Counted from the stretch's first letter, positions 27,251 to 38,330 are shown. The stretch is DNA of 64,000 nt from Holacanthus passer (GCA_025331565.1 JAFREQ010000106.1:434001-498000); one strand, 5' to 3'. Program-made: numbers and translations. Notes: generated by a model from the sequence alone, not told the origin.

Positions 27251-27290
27251 CCATTTAAAACACTCTGTATCTGTTATTGTCACCACTGCT

Positions 27291-27311
27291 GTGTGTGTGT
27301 GTGTGTGTGTG
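27291..27311. repeat. (GT)n microsatellite
   Basis: About 10 GT units. A shorter GT run follows near 27324. Confidence 0.9.
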
Positions 27312-27822
27312 AGACATCCTTATGTGTGTGTGTAAGTGTACTGTATATGTGTGTAGGCGTATATCTCTTTCAAAGACACATTAACACCTTTTCACTTGGC
27401 AGCGTTTACAGGATCCTGTCTTGGGAATAACACAGCTATGGTACAATACATCTGGGACTTGTAGCCTACTGTTATCAAACACCCGCTCTCTCCATCGCCC
27501 CATTTACTCTCCTCTCCTCTCTTCTCCCCTCCCTTTCTCCCTTCTCACCTCCCTCCACAACCCCTCTTCACTCCTACGCTTGTCTTTATTCCCAAAGGGT
27601 GTCAAAAAAATTACACTCACATTATGCAGGAGGAGAACAAGAAAGGGGGGGGCAGCAGGGGTGGCAAAGCTGTCCACACTAATACCCCCTTCATACCGGA
27701 GACATATTGTACATATGAAAGTGGTTTACTCAGGTCTAGACCCATTCACATAAGACAGATGTCACCCTGGTTGTTTTTGTTTGCAAGAGGCTCCAGTCTG
27801 CTTCTATACACCCACCTACTGC

Positions 27823-28048
27823 GGCCCTGAGAGTTAAATGCACTACAAGTTAACACAAGCAGCACAAGACAAAACACAAGAAAATTAAGAAAACGTCTAC
27901 GCAAATTTGAGAACACGTGCATTTAGAAAAAAAAATGCTGCAAAGTGAGAAAACAACCAACAACAGTACTACAGAGGACAACAGAAAACAGGTGAAGATG
28001 TTTTCTTAATTTGCTTGTGTTTTTGCAGAGCTTTGAGCTCTCAGGGCC
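27823..28048. mobile_element. 226-bp MITE with terminal inverted repeats
   Basis: The left end GGCCCTGAGAGTTAAA is the inverted match of the right end GAGCTCTCAGGGCC. Similarity continues inward: left AACACAAGAAAATTAAGAAA against the reverse complement of the right, AACACAAGCAAATTAAGAAA. The element has no coding capacity. The flanks read ACCTACTGC and ACCGTACTT, which could be a decayed target-site duplication. The size and structure fit a non-autonomous DNA transposon; the superfamily is unassigned. Confidence 0.75.
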
Positions 28049-29898
28049 ACCGTACTTACCTGATAAACCAGTGAATTACACTAAAGTACAGCCAGTAATC
28101 ACCAAATAAAAGCTTCAGTTTCACATCTTTCCAATACTCCCTCTCTCTCTTGTTCAACCACACATTCACCACAATCCTTTTCTTATTCTTTCTTTTGCTT
28201 TCATTTTTCTTTTTCTTGGTTAAGTGACATAAAACTGGGCTCAACATTGGTATTGTAAATAAAAGTTCATTTGTGATAGAAATGCTAGTTCAGGGTCGTG
28301 AGGAGGGTCATGAAGGAGGTTCAGCTGACGTCTGGCATCGTTATAAATCAGTTCAATCTGAAAACACATTCTTTTGTTTCTGTTTTTGTGTTCTGTCTGC
28401 ACCAAATTGACTTTTTCACATACAAATTGAAGATGCCAGCCTCACGTTTAAGTGAGGATTATGAAAAACAGAGCTTTTAGAAAACAGCCTGCTCAGGTCA
28501 TGATCAGTATCTAAAAGTAAAGACACCAACAAACTCTAACTGTTGCATCGAATGTCAGACTTGCTGAACACACAATACCACTGTTGTTGTTTTTTAATCT
28601 CTCACAGTGATTTTTTGTCCAATGACTTTGCCATGACATTGAAACACAGTATGCAGCAGCTGATCATCGAGAACAGTCTTTTCTTGATGTACAGTATAGA
28701 GGTGGTCAGGAAATCCCCAGATCCCCAGCTGGACTTTGTGGTTTACCTGGCAGCAGCAGAGTAACCTGTCTGTCCCACTCCTCACCAGATGATGGCTGTG
28801 GTGTGTAATTTTATTTGCTTACTGAAAGAGGAGGAAGAAAGAAATTTAGCTGTGCTCATTAGCTGTCAGATGTTTCAGTGTGAATGCAAATCTTTACAAA
28901 ATGACTTCTGCTTCAGGTAAACAGCATTTTCAGCATTAGCCAGTTTAGTCTGGATGTAGTCCTAAACAGTCACTCGTGTATTGACTGAGAGTGTTTGTAT
29001 GTATTCATGCATGCCCTCACGCACCTCCTCTCCCATTATCTCTTTGTTCCTCCCTCGTTCTGCATGGTTGACTGGGGAAACGGCCAGGGAACAGAAAAGG
29101 TCGAGTGACTCTGCTCCCTCCTCTCCTCCCCTCTCTCTAATGTGTTTGTGGGGAGGAGCGTAGAGGGAGGGGCTATCGGAGGGCATCAGCATCAAATTGT
29201 CGCATAGTAATGAAAATGAACCCACAAAACTGGGCTGCCCGTGCATGTATGTGTGCTGGGACTGACATCTATTTACTGCTTCAATCCCCCCTCCCTCCCT
29301 CCCTCACCCCCCGTACGCTATCAGGTTGTGATTTACATCTTTTTTTTATTTTCCCTGGTGATTGTGCTCCTGATCAATAATGCAAACACATGGTTGGGGG
29401 CGCGGAAGATTCAGCCAATGTGTGTGGGCCTGGGTTGACGGAGGGCAAAAGGAAAAAAGTATTGCATGTGTACAAAGCAAACAAGTACAATGGAGCTGGA
29501 GTGTTTCTTAAATGCTTGAGGCTGCTGATCGTCTATATTGTCGACAATATCCTAGAAAAGTCTAACAAGTTGCCTCCTCTGTTAAAGTGACCCACACTGT
29601 TGCACCTGATGGCATCTTCCTTCCTTAATGTGGTCATTGTAGTTTTTTTTTCTACTGTTTTTAAATTTGTCCTGCTTCCAAAAATGCTCGCTAGCATGTA
29701 TTAATGCGCAGTGAAAAATAGTCCCTGGCAAATGCACTATTTTGTCCTAATTGTGTGATGTTTGTACTTTGCATTTGTGATCAGTTTTTAAGGATTTAGT
29801 ATTTTTTAAAGAAGAACAAATGTAGGAAAGTCAGAAAAACACCATCCTTGTCTTTTAACTGTAAGAATTTAAATGACAAAATACAAATGACAGTGGGT
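28049..29898. other. Intergenic; no gene seen
   Basis: Unique AT-rich DNA with C-rich stretches near 29130 and 29290 and a 16-bp palindrome at 29535-29550. Confidence 0.45.
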
Positions 29899-30374
29899 CA
29901 GGGGCGTGACCAGGGAGTGGCCCATCCCTGAAATCTGTTTGACCACCTTCTAATCCCTAAACTATGATTGGCTATTTGACTGATCAGAGGCGGGACTTTC
30001 ATGTATTGTTGACTTTACAGTACTTTTTACTGCGACTGTGTTTTTGAATGTCTGTTGTTTTGTTTTGTATGTAGCCTATTTTTGGAGGTACAGTTTCTCT
30101 TTGAGGACTTAAAGAATAAAGGACAGAAGCTTTATATTCCATTTTTATGTTATGCCACTCTGTTGTACTGTGACGGGTCTATTTATCTATCTTATGAGTA
30201 ATATCTTTAATTTAAAACAGGGGAATGTAAGAAACTGCAAGTTACTGTATTGCTGATAATTAAAGTAAAGAGTGGAGACAGAAATAGAGAATGAATGCGT
30301 ACTTCATGCCACCCCCGCATTATTCAATGCCAGACTTGGAACACCCCCGTCAAAAAAGTCTGGACACGCCACTT
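29899..30374. mobile_element. About 476-bp MITE-like element with GGCGTG.CCAG ends
   Basis: The left end CAGGGGCGTGACCAGGGAGTG is the inverted match of the right end, whose reverse complement begins AGTGGCGTGTCCAGACTTTT. Just inside the left end is CCCTGAAATCTGTTTGACCA, and inside the right end is CACCCCCGTCAAAAAAGTCT; both resemble a repeat I associate with fish genomes. No open frame of note lies inside. The borders are good to a few bases. Confidence 0.65.
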
Positions 30375-30708
30375 CAGCGAGTGCTTAATGTTGTGGTGAA
30401 AACACTAAAAATGACACATTTTAAAATTTCCTTTTGGAATTGAACAGATGTGGCCGTGGCGGATATGTGATGTGAGACTGCGAGCATAAAAGAGAGTGTT
30501 GTGTGTGCGTGTAGGTAATGGACTGTGAGGGGAGAGAGTGAGTGAGTGGGGCTGTTGGCCTCTGTCCTTGGTGAGTAATGACCACAGAGGAGGACAGATG
30601 ATCATGTTCATCAGCTCCCAGAACTGAGGCTACCAGCCCCCCTGCTGGGGAGGATCAGTCAGGCTGATGGCCCATAATCTGTGCGTGAGTGTGTGTGTGT
30701 TTATATAT

Positions 30709-30860
30709 GTGTGTGTGTGTGTGTGCCTGTGGTTGAGTAGAGAGAGCAGGGATGGAGGGAGAGGGGGCTGGGTGACAACTGTGATAATGAGTCTTACCGT
30801 TGATTATGAAGCATATATGAGGGCGCATGTGCTGTCTGTGTGTGTGTGTGTGTGTGTGTG
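30709..30860. repeat. Two (GT)n microsatellites flanking a short unique block
   Basis: The tracts are 30709-30725 and 30837-30860. The 110 bases between them are purine-rich and then unique. Confidence 0.85.
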
Positions 30861-32510
30861 CATACAGTTGCACACACAGACAGAGTTTGAGTATGTGCGG
30901 TATTAAAAGTACTCATTACATTTATTACAGAGCTGTTTTATGTCCGGCAGTTGCAGGGCTTGCTTAAGGGGGAAATTAGGTGTGCTGACTAGCCTTTTCA
31001 TTAGCACGTCATTAAAGTTTGAAAAGTAGCTAAATAGCCGAGGCTGGCCGTACATACTGAAGAGCTGCCAAGAGGAGGCTGAGTATCATTAAGGCCAGTT
31101 TGTGTTTTTGAGGAAGGTTCTCTGATCAAAAGCTGAAAAACATGTGAAAGCTGAACTCTGCATTCAGGTTTTCATTCAGGAAGCTGCACATGTCCGTGTG
31201 TGGTGAGTGAAAATAGAAGGATCATTTAATAGAATAAATAAACTGATGAATGAACTTCTTTGAGGACAGAATTACACATTATTAGGAAACTGTCATTTGC
31301 AGAGCTGTAAGAATAAGAGCACTTTTCCACTGAATTCAATTAAAGGAGCTGCATTTTCACATTCTCGATGAGCTTTGTCGAACACAGTCTGTTTGAAATT
31401 TTGAATAAACCATGTGACGCCTTTTAAAAATGGATCCACGGCGGAGAGAGCTCTGTGAATCCCCTGCAGCCCTCTCGTATCAGCCCTCAGAAAAGACTGA
31501 ATTGATTGGAAATTCAACCTGTGTTCACATCTCTAGTTTTCTCTTTGCCAAAAAAAAAAGGTATCTTGCTTGTCAATCAGCAATAAACGGTATTGCTTTC
31601 CAATCTAAACTGTGAGAATGATCAATTCAAGCCAATGTTTGTGTACGAGCACAAACGCATTCTGTGTGTGTGGCTACGAAAAGACAATGAGAGATAGAGC
31701 AAGGGACTGTTAAATGTAGTCTATGTGTTACAATGATGCAAACCCTTGAAACAGCACCTCCATGTTTCCATTTATCTTGCTCTCCTACCGTCTGAAGAAG
31801 CACACGAACCCAGCGGAAGAGCTTATATTTGCTCGGTGCACAACGCTATGAACACGTCTGCTCATTTTAAGTAACATAAAATCAATAATCCCCCGAGAAG
31901 GGAAGTGATTTCCATTACAGAAATTATCTCAAGCCAATTTGTGGACTATGTGTGAAAAGTGTGTAAAATGTTCAACTCCATCGGTTATGTTAATTAAATT
32001 CTGTTGCTGTAGATGTTAAGGGAGGATTTTTGCCCAAGTAAACTTCTCAATGTTTGTTCATGTCAAAGATTCTGGGGACACTGATGCTGATTTAACGGAT
32101 TTTCTCCTTTGTTATATTTTCATTTTTGCTTTAGAGTTTTATTTGCTCTGATGTAATACTGCACATATGATAAGAGGGAAAATACATCCTAGAATCTTCC
32201 TTAAATTTATATGTCACTATAGCATCTTCTCAAATGTTACGATGGCACGAGTGTTTGTTAATAGAAGAAAGAGACAGTCGTGGTGAAAGTGTTTGCAGAC
32301 TGTGTGTTGCTTCCAGCCCATTTATCTCAGCCTTTGAATGGAGATGCAGGCAGACATGAAGCCAAGGTCCTTTTCATGGAGTGGTTTTATAGTATTTATC
32401 TTGTACGTATGTGTTTTCCTATGGAGTGGTATGAAGGCTTGTCTAACAATGAGTGCAAACAGCTTCTGCTTGAAATGCTGTAGTGTCTGGCAGTGGTCTA
32501 TACTTTGTAA
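30861..32510. other. Intergenic upstream of the promoter; no gene seen
   Basis: Unique, slightly AT-rich sequence. The stretch 30990-31110 reads like conserved non-coding DNA. No exon is recognised. Confidence 0.45.
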
Positions 32511-32712
32511 AAATAAGATAAGATATTCCTTTATTAGTCCCACAATGGGGAAATTAACAGCAGGAAGATAAATTGTAGGTAAAAAATTGTATAAAAAAGA
32601 GGAGTATGAAAAGGTATTAACAATTTGACTCAGGTATAAAAGCATCAACAATTCAACATTTTCGCTATAATAAAAGTATTGACTTGAAGAAATATACAAG
32701 ACTATCAAGACA
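32511..32712 (+). repeat. Fish interspersed repeat of the AAGATAAGATA..TTATTAGTCCCACAATGGGG type
   Basis: The segment starts AAATAAGATAAGATATTCCT and is followed by TTATTAGTCCCACAATGGGG and AAATTAACAGCAGGAAGATA, which form the head of a repeat found many times in fish genomes. The downstream ATAAAAGTATTGACTTGAAG with AAATATACAAGAC continues the family pattern. It ends about 200 bases before the CpG-rich promoter. Confidence 0.75.
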
Positions 32713-33223
32713 ATGACAATCAAACCTCCAAATGGTCTGATCATAGTTTGCATCTTTTTCATATTCCAAAGTCAACACATGATGGAGTTCCTCAGCTGAT
32801 CGTGATTGAATCAAACTCGGATTTGGTTCTTGTCTCGCTCACTTTGACAGCTTCATGCGTTGTTGAGTTTTGGTGGAGGACCCCTGCTGGATCCCAGACA
32901 CTGAGACGATCCCACCTGTGCGAACAGAGGACCACGATCCTCACTAACCTCTGGAACAAACCGGGTCCTAACTCCCCTCCTCTCCCTCCACAACCAGCCT
33001 GTGTCGGATCTAATGGAAACACCTGGTCGCAGCTCCTCCATCGCTCCACGCTCGCTCTCCATTGCGCTCGTGCGGTGTCAATCTCCTCCCTAAAACCCTC
33101 CCCCGAGATATGAAATAGGCCGCGTGGCTGCGTGGATCCCGCACTGTTCGCCCACTCGGCTCCGGCTCCAGCTCAGACCCGGTGCGTCTCTGCTGCGGTG
33201 CGTCGCGCGCAGGCTGGAGAGAG

Positions 33224-33256
33224 ATGACCAGAGCAGACAAACATGGATCCCCGTAA
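33224..33256 (+). other. Upstream ORF overlapping the main start codon
   Basis: An ATG 19 bases upstream of the main ATG, in an adequate context (G at -3), opens 10 codons in the +1 frame and ends at TAA after the main start. If the transcript starts upstream of 33224, ribosomes using this ATG would pass the main start codon, so it could dampen translation. Whether it is in the mRNA depends on the unknown transcription start. Confidence 0.4.
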
Positions 33257-33321
33257 AACGCTCATTCCGGTGCTTTGGATATTATTGCTGAACCTAGAAG
33301 AAGACTGTCACGCAGAGGAAG
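33243..33321 (+). CDS. First coding exon (signal peptide) of an unidentified secreted or membrane protein; possibly an Eph-type receptor
   Basis: The start codon lies in a strong context (A at -3, G at +4). It opens 26 codons plus one base: a short charged N-terminus (MDPRKT), a hydrophobic core (LIPVLWILLLNL, residues 7-18) and a polar end (EEDCHAEE) with a likely cleavage after the Ala at residue 24. The frame then meets a consensus donor, GAAG|GTATGT, at 33321/33322, so the intron is phase 1. Reading through the donor also stays open, but it gives low-quality sequence. The exon sits in CpG-rich DNA. It is known that many receptor and adhesion genes put the signal peptide on its own exon before a large phase-1 intron. 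EphB receptors have mature chains beginning near Glu-Glu, which fits the AEE-plus-G end. The identity is inference only; immunoglobulin-superfamily or other receptors fit equally. The remaining exons are not confidently found in this window. Confidence 0.65.
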
Positions 33322-34547
33322 GTATGTCAAAAACATTTCTTTCTTTCTCCTTTGTGCCAGAAAGCGGAGTCCGCAGCGTGGACGGACAGATGCCGGAGAG
33401 AGTTTGGCGTGTTTTTTTTGGTTTTTTTTGCACCTGTCCGGAGGAAGCGAGCAGGTGCGTTATGTTCCCGTGATGAGAGGGATCGATTAGTTGTGACTTC
33501 AAATGGTCTTTAAACGACTCAAATCGCACATGTGAGAGAGATAATCTGCTTTTTTTCTGATTGTGGAGAGACGCGTCTGAACAGATTTACGCAGTGAACT
33601 CAAAGCGTTTCTCCTTCAAATAACCAAAAACATGCAAACAAATATTCCTCATTTGCAGTGTCAGATTTTTTTTTATCACTTAAATGCAACTAAATCAAAA
33701 TATATAAACACAACACTTCAGTGCATGAGCCCATCAAAACCCCTCAAATTGATGATTATTTCCAGTCCAGCTGTACAGACTGTGAACTACATGTGGACAA
33801 GTTGTTTAAATGATTTTGTCCTGAAGATAAAAAAAGACTGAGATCAATTCCTTCATATCTGTTGGCACACAGCAGAGCCACTGTCTGCTCCAACATCCAG
33901 TTTGTGATTCATCCAGAACGGAAAAGTCACATTCATTCAGGGAGCAGGTCTCGTTATGAGGAAGAAATCCCCAGTCTGTTGTCCCACAGATCTGGATTGT
34001 GTGCTGAGCTTTTGTCACGGCATCTCTGTGCAACTGGTCTCTTTGTCTTTTCCCTCCTCTAACAGTCGCTGATGCTGGTGCACGGACGACAGGAAGCATT
34101 ACTCTGATGCCTTATTGCTTCTCCCGCTGCGTGCAGCTCTCCTCCAGTCTTCCACCACTATTCTTCTCTAATAAGTATTTCTTCTGTCAGTTTGAAACAG
34201 CGGGACAGCTGTTTGCTCGGTTCCTGTCTTTGTCTCGCCATCAGCATTAAACCAAGAGTCATTATTAAAACAGTAATGCAGGGGAGCAGTGTGCGATTTA
34301 ATGCTGATGTGGGATGTGGATGTGGATTGCTGGCTTGTTTAATTACCCCTGTGCATCTGCACTGAAGTGTGTCAGAGAGTTGAGGGAGCTGCTGTGGTCC
34401 GGCCACGGCAGCCTGGCTGATTGCCACAGATAAATACTTTCTGCGCTCACAAGTTCGCCAAGATATTGTAAAGCTCTATAAGTTATATCAGCTCAAACTC
34501 GCACACGGTGCTGATTGAATGTGTGTGTCTCTCTCCGGCTGGCTCAG

Positions 34548-34658
34548 GTGAAAGCCAGCCGGGAAGTGATCCTAATCAGTTTGGAGATTGTGAAGTGGAA
34601 AAGAACATAATGGCTTCAGACCCCCGGGCTCTTTCTAAAGAGGGGCTTTATTGGCAAG
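34548..34658 (+). other. Candidate second exon (phase 1 to phase 1, 37 codons)
   Basis: A pyrimidine-rich stretch ending in CTGGCTCAG precedes 34548, and a good donor CAAG|GTATAG follows 34658. The 111-base interval is open in the frame continuing from the first exon: the last G of exon 1 plus GT gives Gly, followed by ESQPGSDPNQFGDCEVEKN and then MASDPRALSKEGLYWQ. Both boundaries are phase 1, so skipping it would not shift the frame. The peptide is acidic and polar and matches no domain I recognise. A short in-frame interval with splice-like edges can occur by chance in a 30-kb intron, so this is only a candidate. Confidence 0.2.
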
Positions 34659-35089
34659 GTATAGCTGAGTGGATGTTGGATACACACTCATGCATGTGCC
34701 GAACACACACACACACACATATACAGTACTCTATATGTACTCTAGAAAAGTACATTTGGCATGCTTACACACTTCACAGCCATACATCATTGACGCACAT
34801 TAAATGCACTGCTGGCACACACGCAGCTCAGGATCAAATGCACACACTCACTTCACACGGACAGTACATGTTGCACTTGCACGCGACCTTCCTCATGAAA
34901 CATACACACTCGCGCACACATGCATGTTGTGACATTTTCTGGTACTTAAGGGCCACTTTAGTGCAGGCACATGCAGAGATGAACCCTCGCACGCACACGC
35001 TCTCCATCATTCGCACGCACACACACTTCCTCTCGGTGCAACACACACAGACCCATTGCCAGATTGATTTGGTTCCCTGGAATGCTGGG

Positions 35090-35300
35090 TAGCCGGATTT
35101 GGATGCTAGCTTTTGTTTAATTGATGTTGTGACAGCGATTAATTGCTGTGAAAGCAATGTGCTCCTGAAGGCTGCTATTGGCAGCGATTCTTCTCGCTGT
35201 TCGTAAGGATTTGGGAGATAAAGAAAACACTGGGGAGAATTTTCCCTTCATTTAAATTCTCTGCCATTATATCCGTATTAATTGAGGCAATTTACCTACC
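35090..35300. other. Conserved-looking non-coding block in presumed intron 1
   Basis: Balanced, non-repetitive sequence rich in TAAT cores. It includes the near-palindrome ACAGCGATTAATTGCTGT at 35132-35149 and TATCCGTATTAATTGAGG near 35271. It is the most enhancer-like stretch near the promoter, about 1.9 kb downstream of exon 1. Conservation is inferred from texture only. Confidence 0.3.
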
Positions 35301-36683
35301 TTTCGACGTGTGTGCTGGTAGAGTTGAAGCTCTGCTGTGAGAATTGAGTTTTAGCAAATGAAGCATAAGTCTGCCCTGTATTTGGGATTTTGAGAGAATC
35401 CTTTAAAACCTCCTATTATATTATATTACATTACTGTATTTATGTGCCTCTGTGATCACTACCCATGAAATTTCTCTTTTGCAATCTGCCCTTGTGCCTA
35501 TTTTAGTGCTTTATTAGCTTTTATTCAGTTTTTCATTCCCCTTTATGTTTGTCTTTGCACATATTGTCTCCTCATGTGCCAACGTTTTCCTGTGTTGCAG
35601 ATATCTTATGTTCTTTCCTTCCTCTTCTCTTCTTTCCGCCTACCATCTCTCTGCTTTCCTTTGTTCTTCCTCCTGTCATCCTCTTCTTCGTTCTCCCCTC
35701 TTCTCCGTCCTCTCCCGTGCACGCCTCCCGCCATCCTGAGCTGACTTAGCAAACACTAATACGACCGGGTGTCCACTATCCCACACCGGCACCTCACACA
35801 CAGTCAATCCAGCCACTCCCCCTCCCTTCAGGCCGCTTTTCTCATTCCCCACGCCTCACCGCTAACACACCTTGGCATCTCATCGGGATCTCATTTACTT
35901 CCCCTCTCCTTCCTCTTTCCCCTCCCTCCCTCCACATCCATCCGTCGTGCAGCAAGCTGAGAGAGGGCACCAGCTAGGTACAGAACAATAGAGGCGGAGT
36001 GATGGAGAGGAGCGCAGTGATTGAGAGCGAGGGAGTCTCGCCGTAACCTGTGGGATCATCCTGTTTGTGCGGCCGTAGCTTTGTTTGATGCCTCGTCGTG
36101 TCAGAATGACTGAGGTGACTTGACTGCACTGTGTTCTTGGCAGGCGTTCAACCTTTTGTTTACCTGCAGCCTTATTACGTCGTTGCTTCCGAAGCCGCTC
36201 GTGTCAAGTGTAATTTCAAATTTCCAGCTGACATTTTCCACCATGATGCTTTGTGATTTTAGGGTAGTTGGGAATATAAAGTCACAGTATTTATACTAAA
36301 AATGACAGAAATATACACCAACTCTGTCTTGGAAAAATATCCTCCCGTAGCTCAACAGTCTGCTTTTATAGAAAACTCTGACAATGGAGCAGGTCCTCCC
36401 AGTCCTACAAGTCAGCTTTAACAATTTAAAGAGCTGTGAAGGACTCATAAAGCCTTTGTGAACGTGTTTTATTCCCCTTATGAATGTAATCCAGCATAGT
36501 TTGATTCTGGAGCACACAACTTATATCCACTGCTGATGTTCGGTGACGGTGCAGATGGTCGTTGAAGTAGCGAAGTGAAAAGTAAAAGTTGTAGTTTCAG
36601 TTTTAGTGGAAGAGTTTGCAAAGTGTCCAACTTTTTATGCCGGAGGATGCAGCTTTAATTTTGTCTCAACGTACCCATTGACC

Positions 36684-36685
<2 letters not shown>

Positions 36686-36758
<73 letters not shown>

Positions 36759-36768
36759 TGTGTGTGTG
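36686..36768. repeat. Compound (GT)n(GA)n(GT)n microsatellite, 83 bp
   Basis: 32 uninterrupted GT units (36686-36750) are followed by four GA units and then a short GT run. The GA block suggests mutation spreading within the array. Confidence 0.95.
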
Positions 36769-38295
36769 AGAGCGACAGCTCAGCGTATGACTGATGTCCA
36801 AACATACCGGGAACTCTTGAGTCATTTGTTTTTCTCCCGTTTCTCTCCTCTTCCTGTCTCTGTAGTGGCCTGTGGCTTCCACTTGCATCTTTTCATAGAC
36901 TTTATATGCAAGTCTTCACCTCTTTGTTTTCGTTCTTTTTTTTCCCCCAAGACGACTTTCATGAACATAATCAGGCATTTTGGTTGTCTAATCTAAATCA
37001 TATCTTAACCACAGTTCCATAACCACAGTCTTTCTCTAATGTTTTTAAAGTAATTTTAGTCAACTAACCAGAGTCAGACAGAGAAAACACTGATATTCCA
37101 TGTTCAAAAATGTTGTCAAGGTTTTGCAGAATCATCTATTATGAATGTTCTGTCTGGCGAGTGAGTTGCTGCAATTTAAAAATGTTCTGATATTCCTATT
37201 TTTGTTTTTAGGTGAGGCAGAGAGAGTCTGTAGGTTGAAATGAAAAGTTTTACTTATCAGGCTGCTGCTCACTTAACTGTTATTGTAAGTTGTGTAACAT
37301 TTATTTTAAAACCTGCTATATCGATATACAAAGCGTGTTTCTGTTTACTGCTGACTTGAACTCATCATAATCACACATCATCAAAAAGTAACTATTCATT
37401 ATTATATTCTACTCATATGTCATATGATTACTGAATCATATAATTAGTACTTAGAAGCAATCTGATTGACTAATATTGGGTTTACCAGCAATTGCCAGAC
37501 TGGCAGTGGAGTAGCACTCCACTCTCCCAGGCATCAATTGGGACTAATTGTCTGTGATTGATGCAGGCTTATTTCTGCTCTGCTGCTGCTGCCGGGCCCA
37601 ATGCACCGGTCCATCTTTGGCTGGCAAGGACAGCCTTGGACCTGTGCGTGTTGGATCAGACGACTGCGACCTCTGTGCGTATGAAAGGTCAGAGTGATTT
37701 GTGAAGATGGCAGGCGTAGCGCCGCGACATCCTCTCGTCGAGGCCTCAGGGACGCTGTCACTTTCAGGAAGGAGGCGAAGACGGGAGGGAAGGCAGAGGC
37801 ACAGGTGTGGTGAAATGAGTGGAGGGAGGGGAGAGGAGTCTCATCCCCCCCCAAAAAATATGATTCATGACAAGCAGAGAAAGGAGAAGAGGTGTGTCGG
37901 GTCGAGAGGTGACGAACAGGAGAGGCTGAGCTGGAGCAGTGGATGAGGGAGGGACAGAAAGAAAATTGGAGGCGAAGGTAAAGTGGGGGGGGGGGCAGGT
38001 GATGAGGGACTTGTAAGCTGCCACCTCTGCTTTGTTTCACAGCTCTTGTATGTTGCATGTAATCAAACAGACCAAGGGTTCCTATAACAAGTCAATGCAG
38101 CAGCTCAGCCAGATCCTTATTTACCTCCCACTCCACTGCAACACATTGATGGAGACTGGTAGATGAATTGTGTGTGTGTAACAGAGTACATGTGTCTATT
38201 GGATCCCATTAGGGTCACCTGATTTCTTTTGTTCAGGGTAAGGACACGACTACAGCATCGGGGATATTCTGCTGGATCAGCAAGAATGACGATGG

Positions 38296-38297
<2 letters not shown>

Positions 38298-38330
<33 letters not shown>
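38298..38330. repeat. (GT)n microsatellite
   Basis: 16.5 GT units followed by a G run. Confidence 0.9.

Larger units (their letters stand above)
32900..33480 (+). promoter_or_regulatory. CpG-rich promoter and 5' UTR region of the signal-peptide gene
   Basis: About 30 CpG dinucleotides fall within roughly 420 bases from 33000 to 33420, including a CGTCGCGCGC cluster near 33201, while the surrounding DNA is CpG-poor. No TATA box is evident, as is usual for vertebrate CpG-island promoters. The transcription start cannot be placed exactly; somewhere between 33050 and 33200 is plausible. Two upstream ATGs are present: a minimal ATG-AAA-TAG at 33110-33118 and a longer one at 33224 that overlaps the main start. 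The pyrimidine-rich stretch around 32970-32995 could bind GA-rich or Sp-type factors. A fish interspersed repeat ends about 200 bases upstream of this block, which limits the conserved promoter on that side. Confidence 0.6.

Noticed and set aside
32322..32762. 146-codon minus frame
   Set aside because: Lies over the interspersed repeat at 32.5-32.7 kb and has no protein-like domain.
34066..34250. Acceptor-like CTCCTCTAACAG followed by about 60 open codons in the exon 1 phase
   Set aside because: No plausible donor inside the open stretch, the frame runs into a stop, and no domain is recognised.
34508..35092. 194-codon + frame through a CA-rich stretch
   Set aside because: After the candidate exon (34548-34658) the frame is His/Thr-rich microsatellite translation. 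Only the first part is kept, as a weak exon candidate.
37534..38058. 174-codon minus frame
   Set aside because: Mostly Ser/Pro/Leu/His from a pyrimidine-rich strand and a G-run. Low complexity with no domain.
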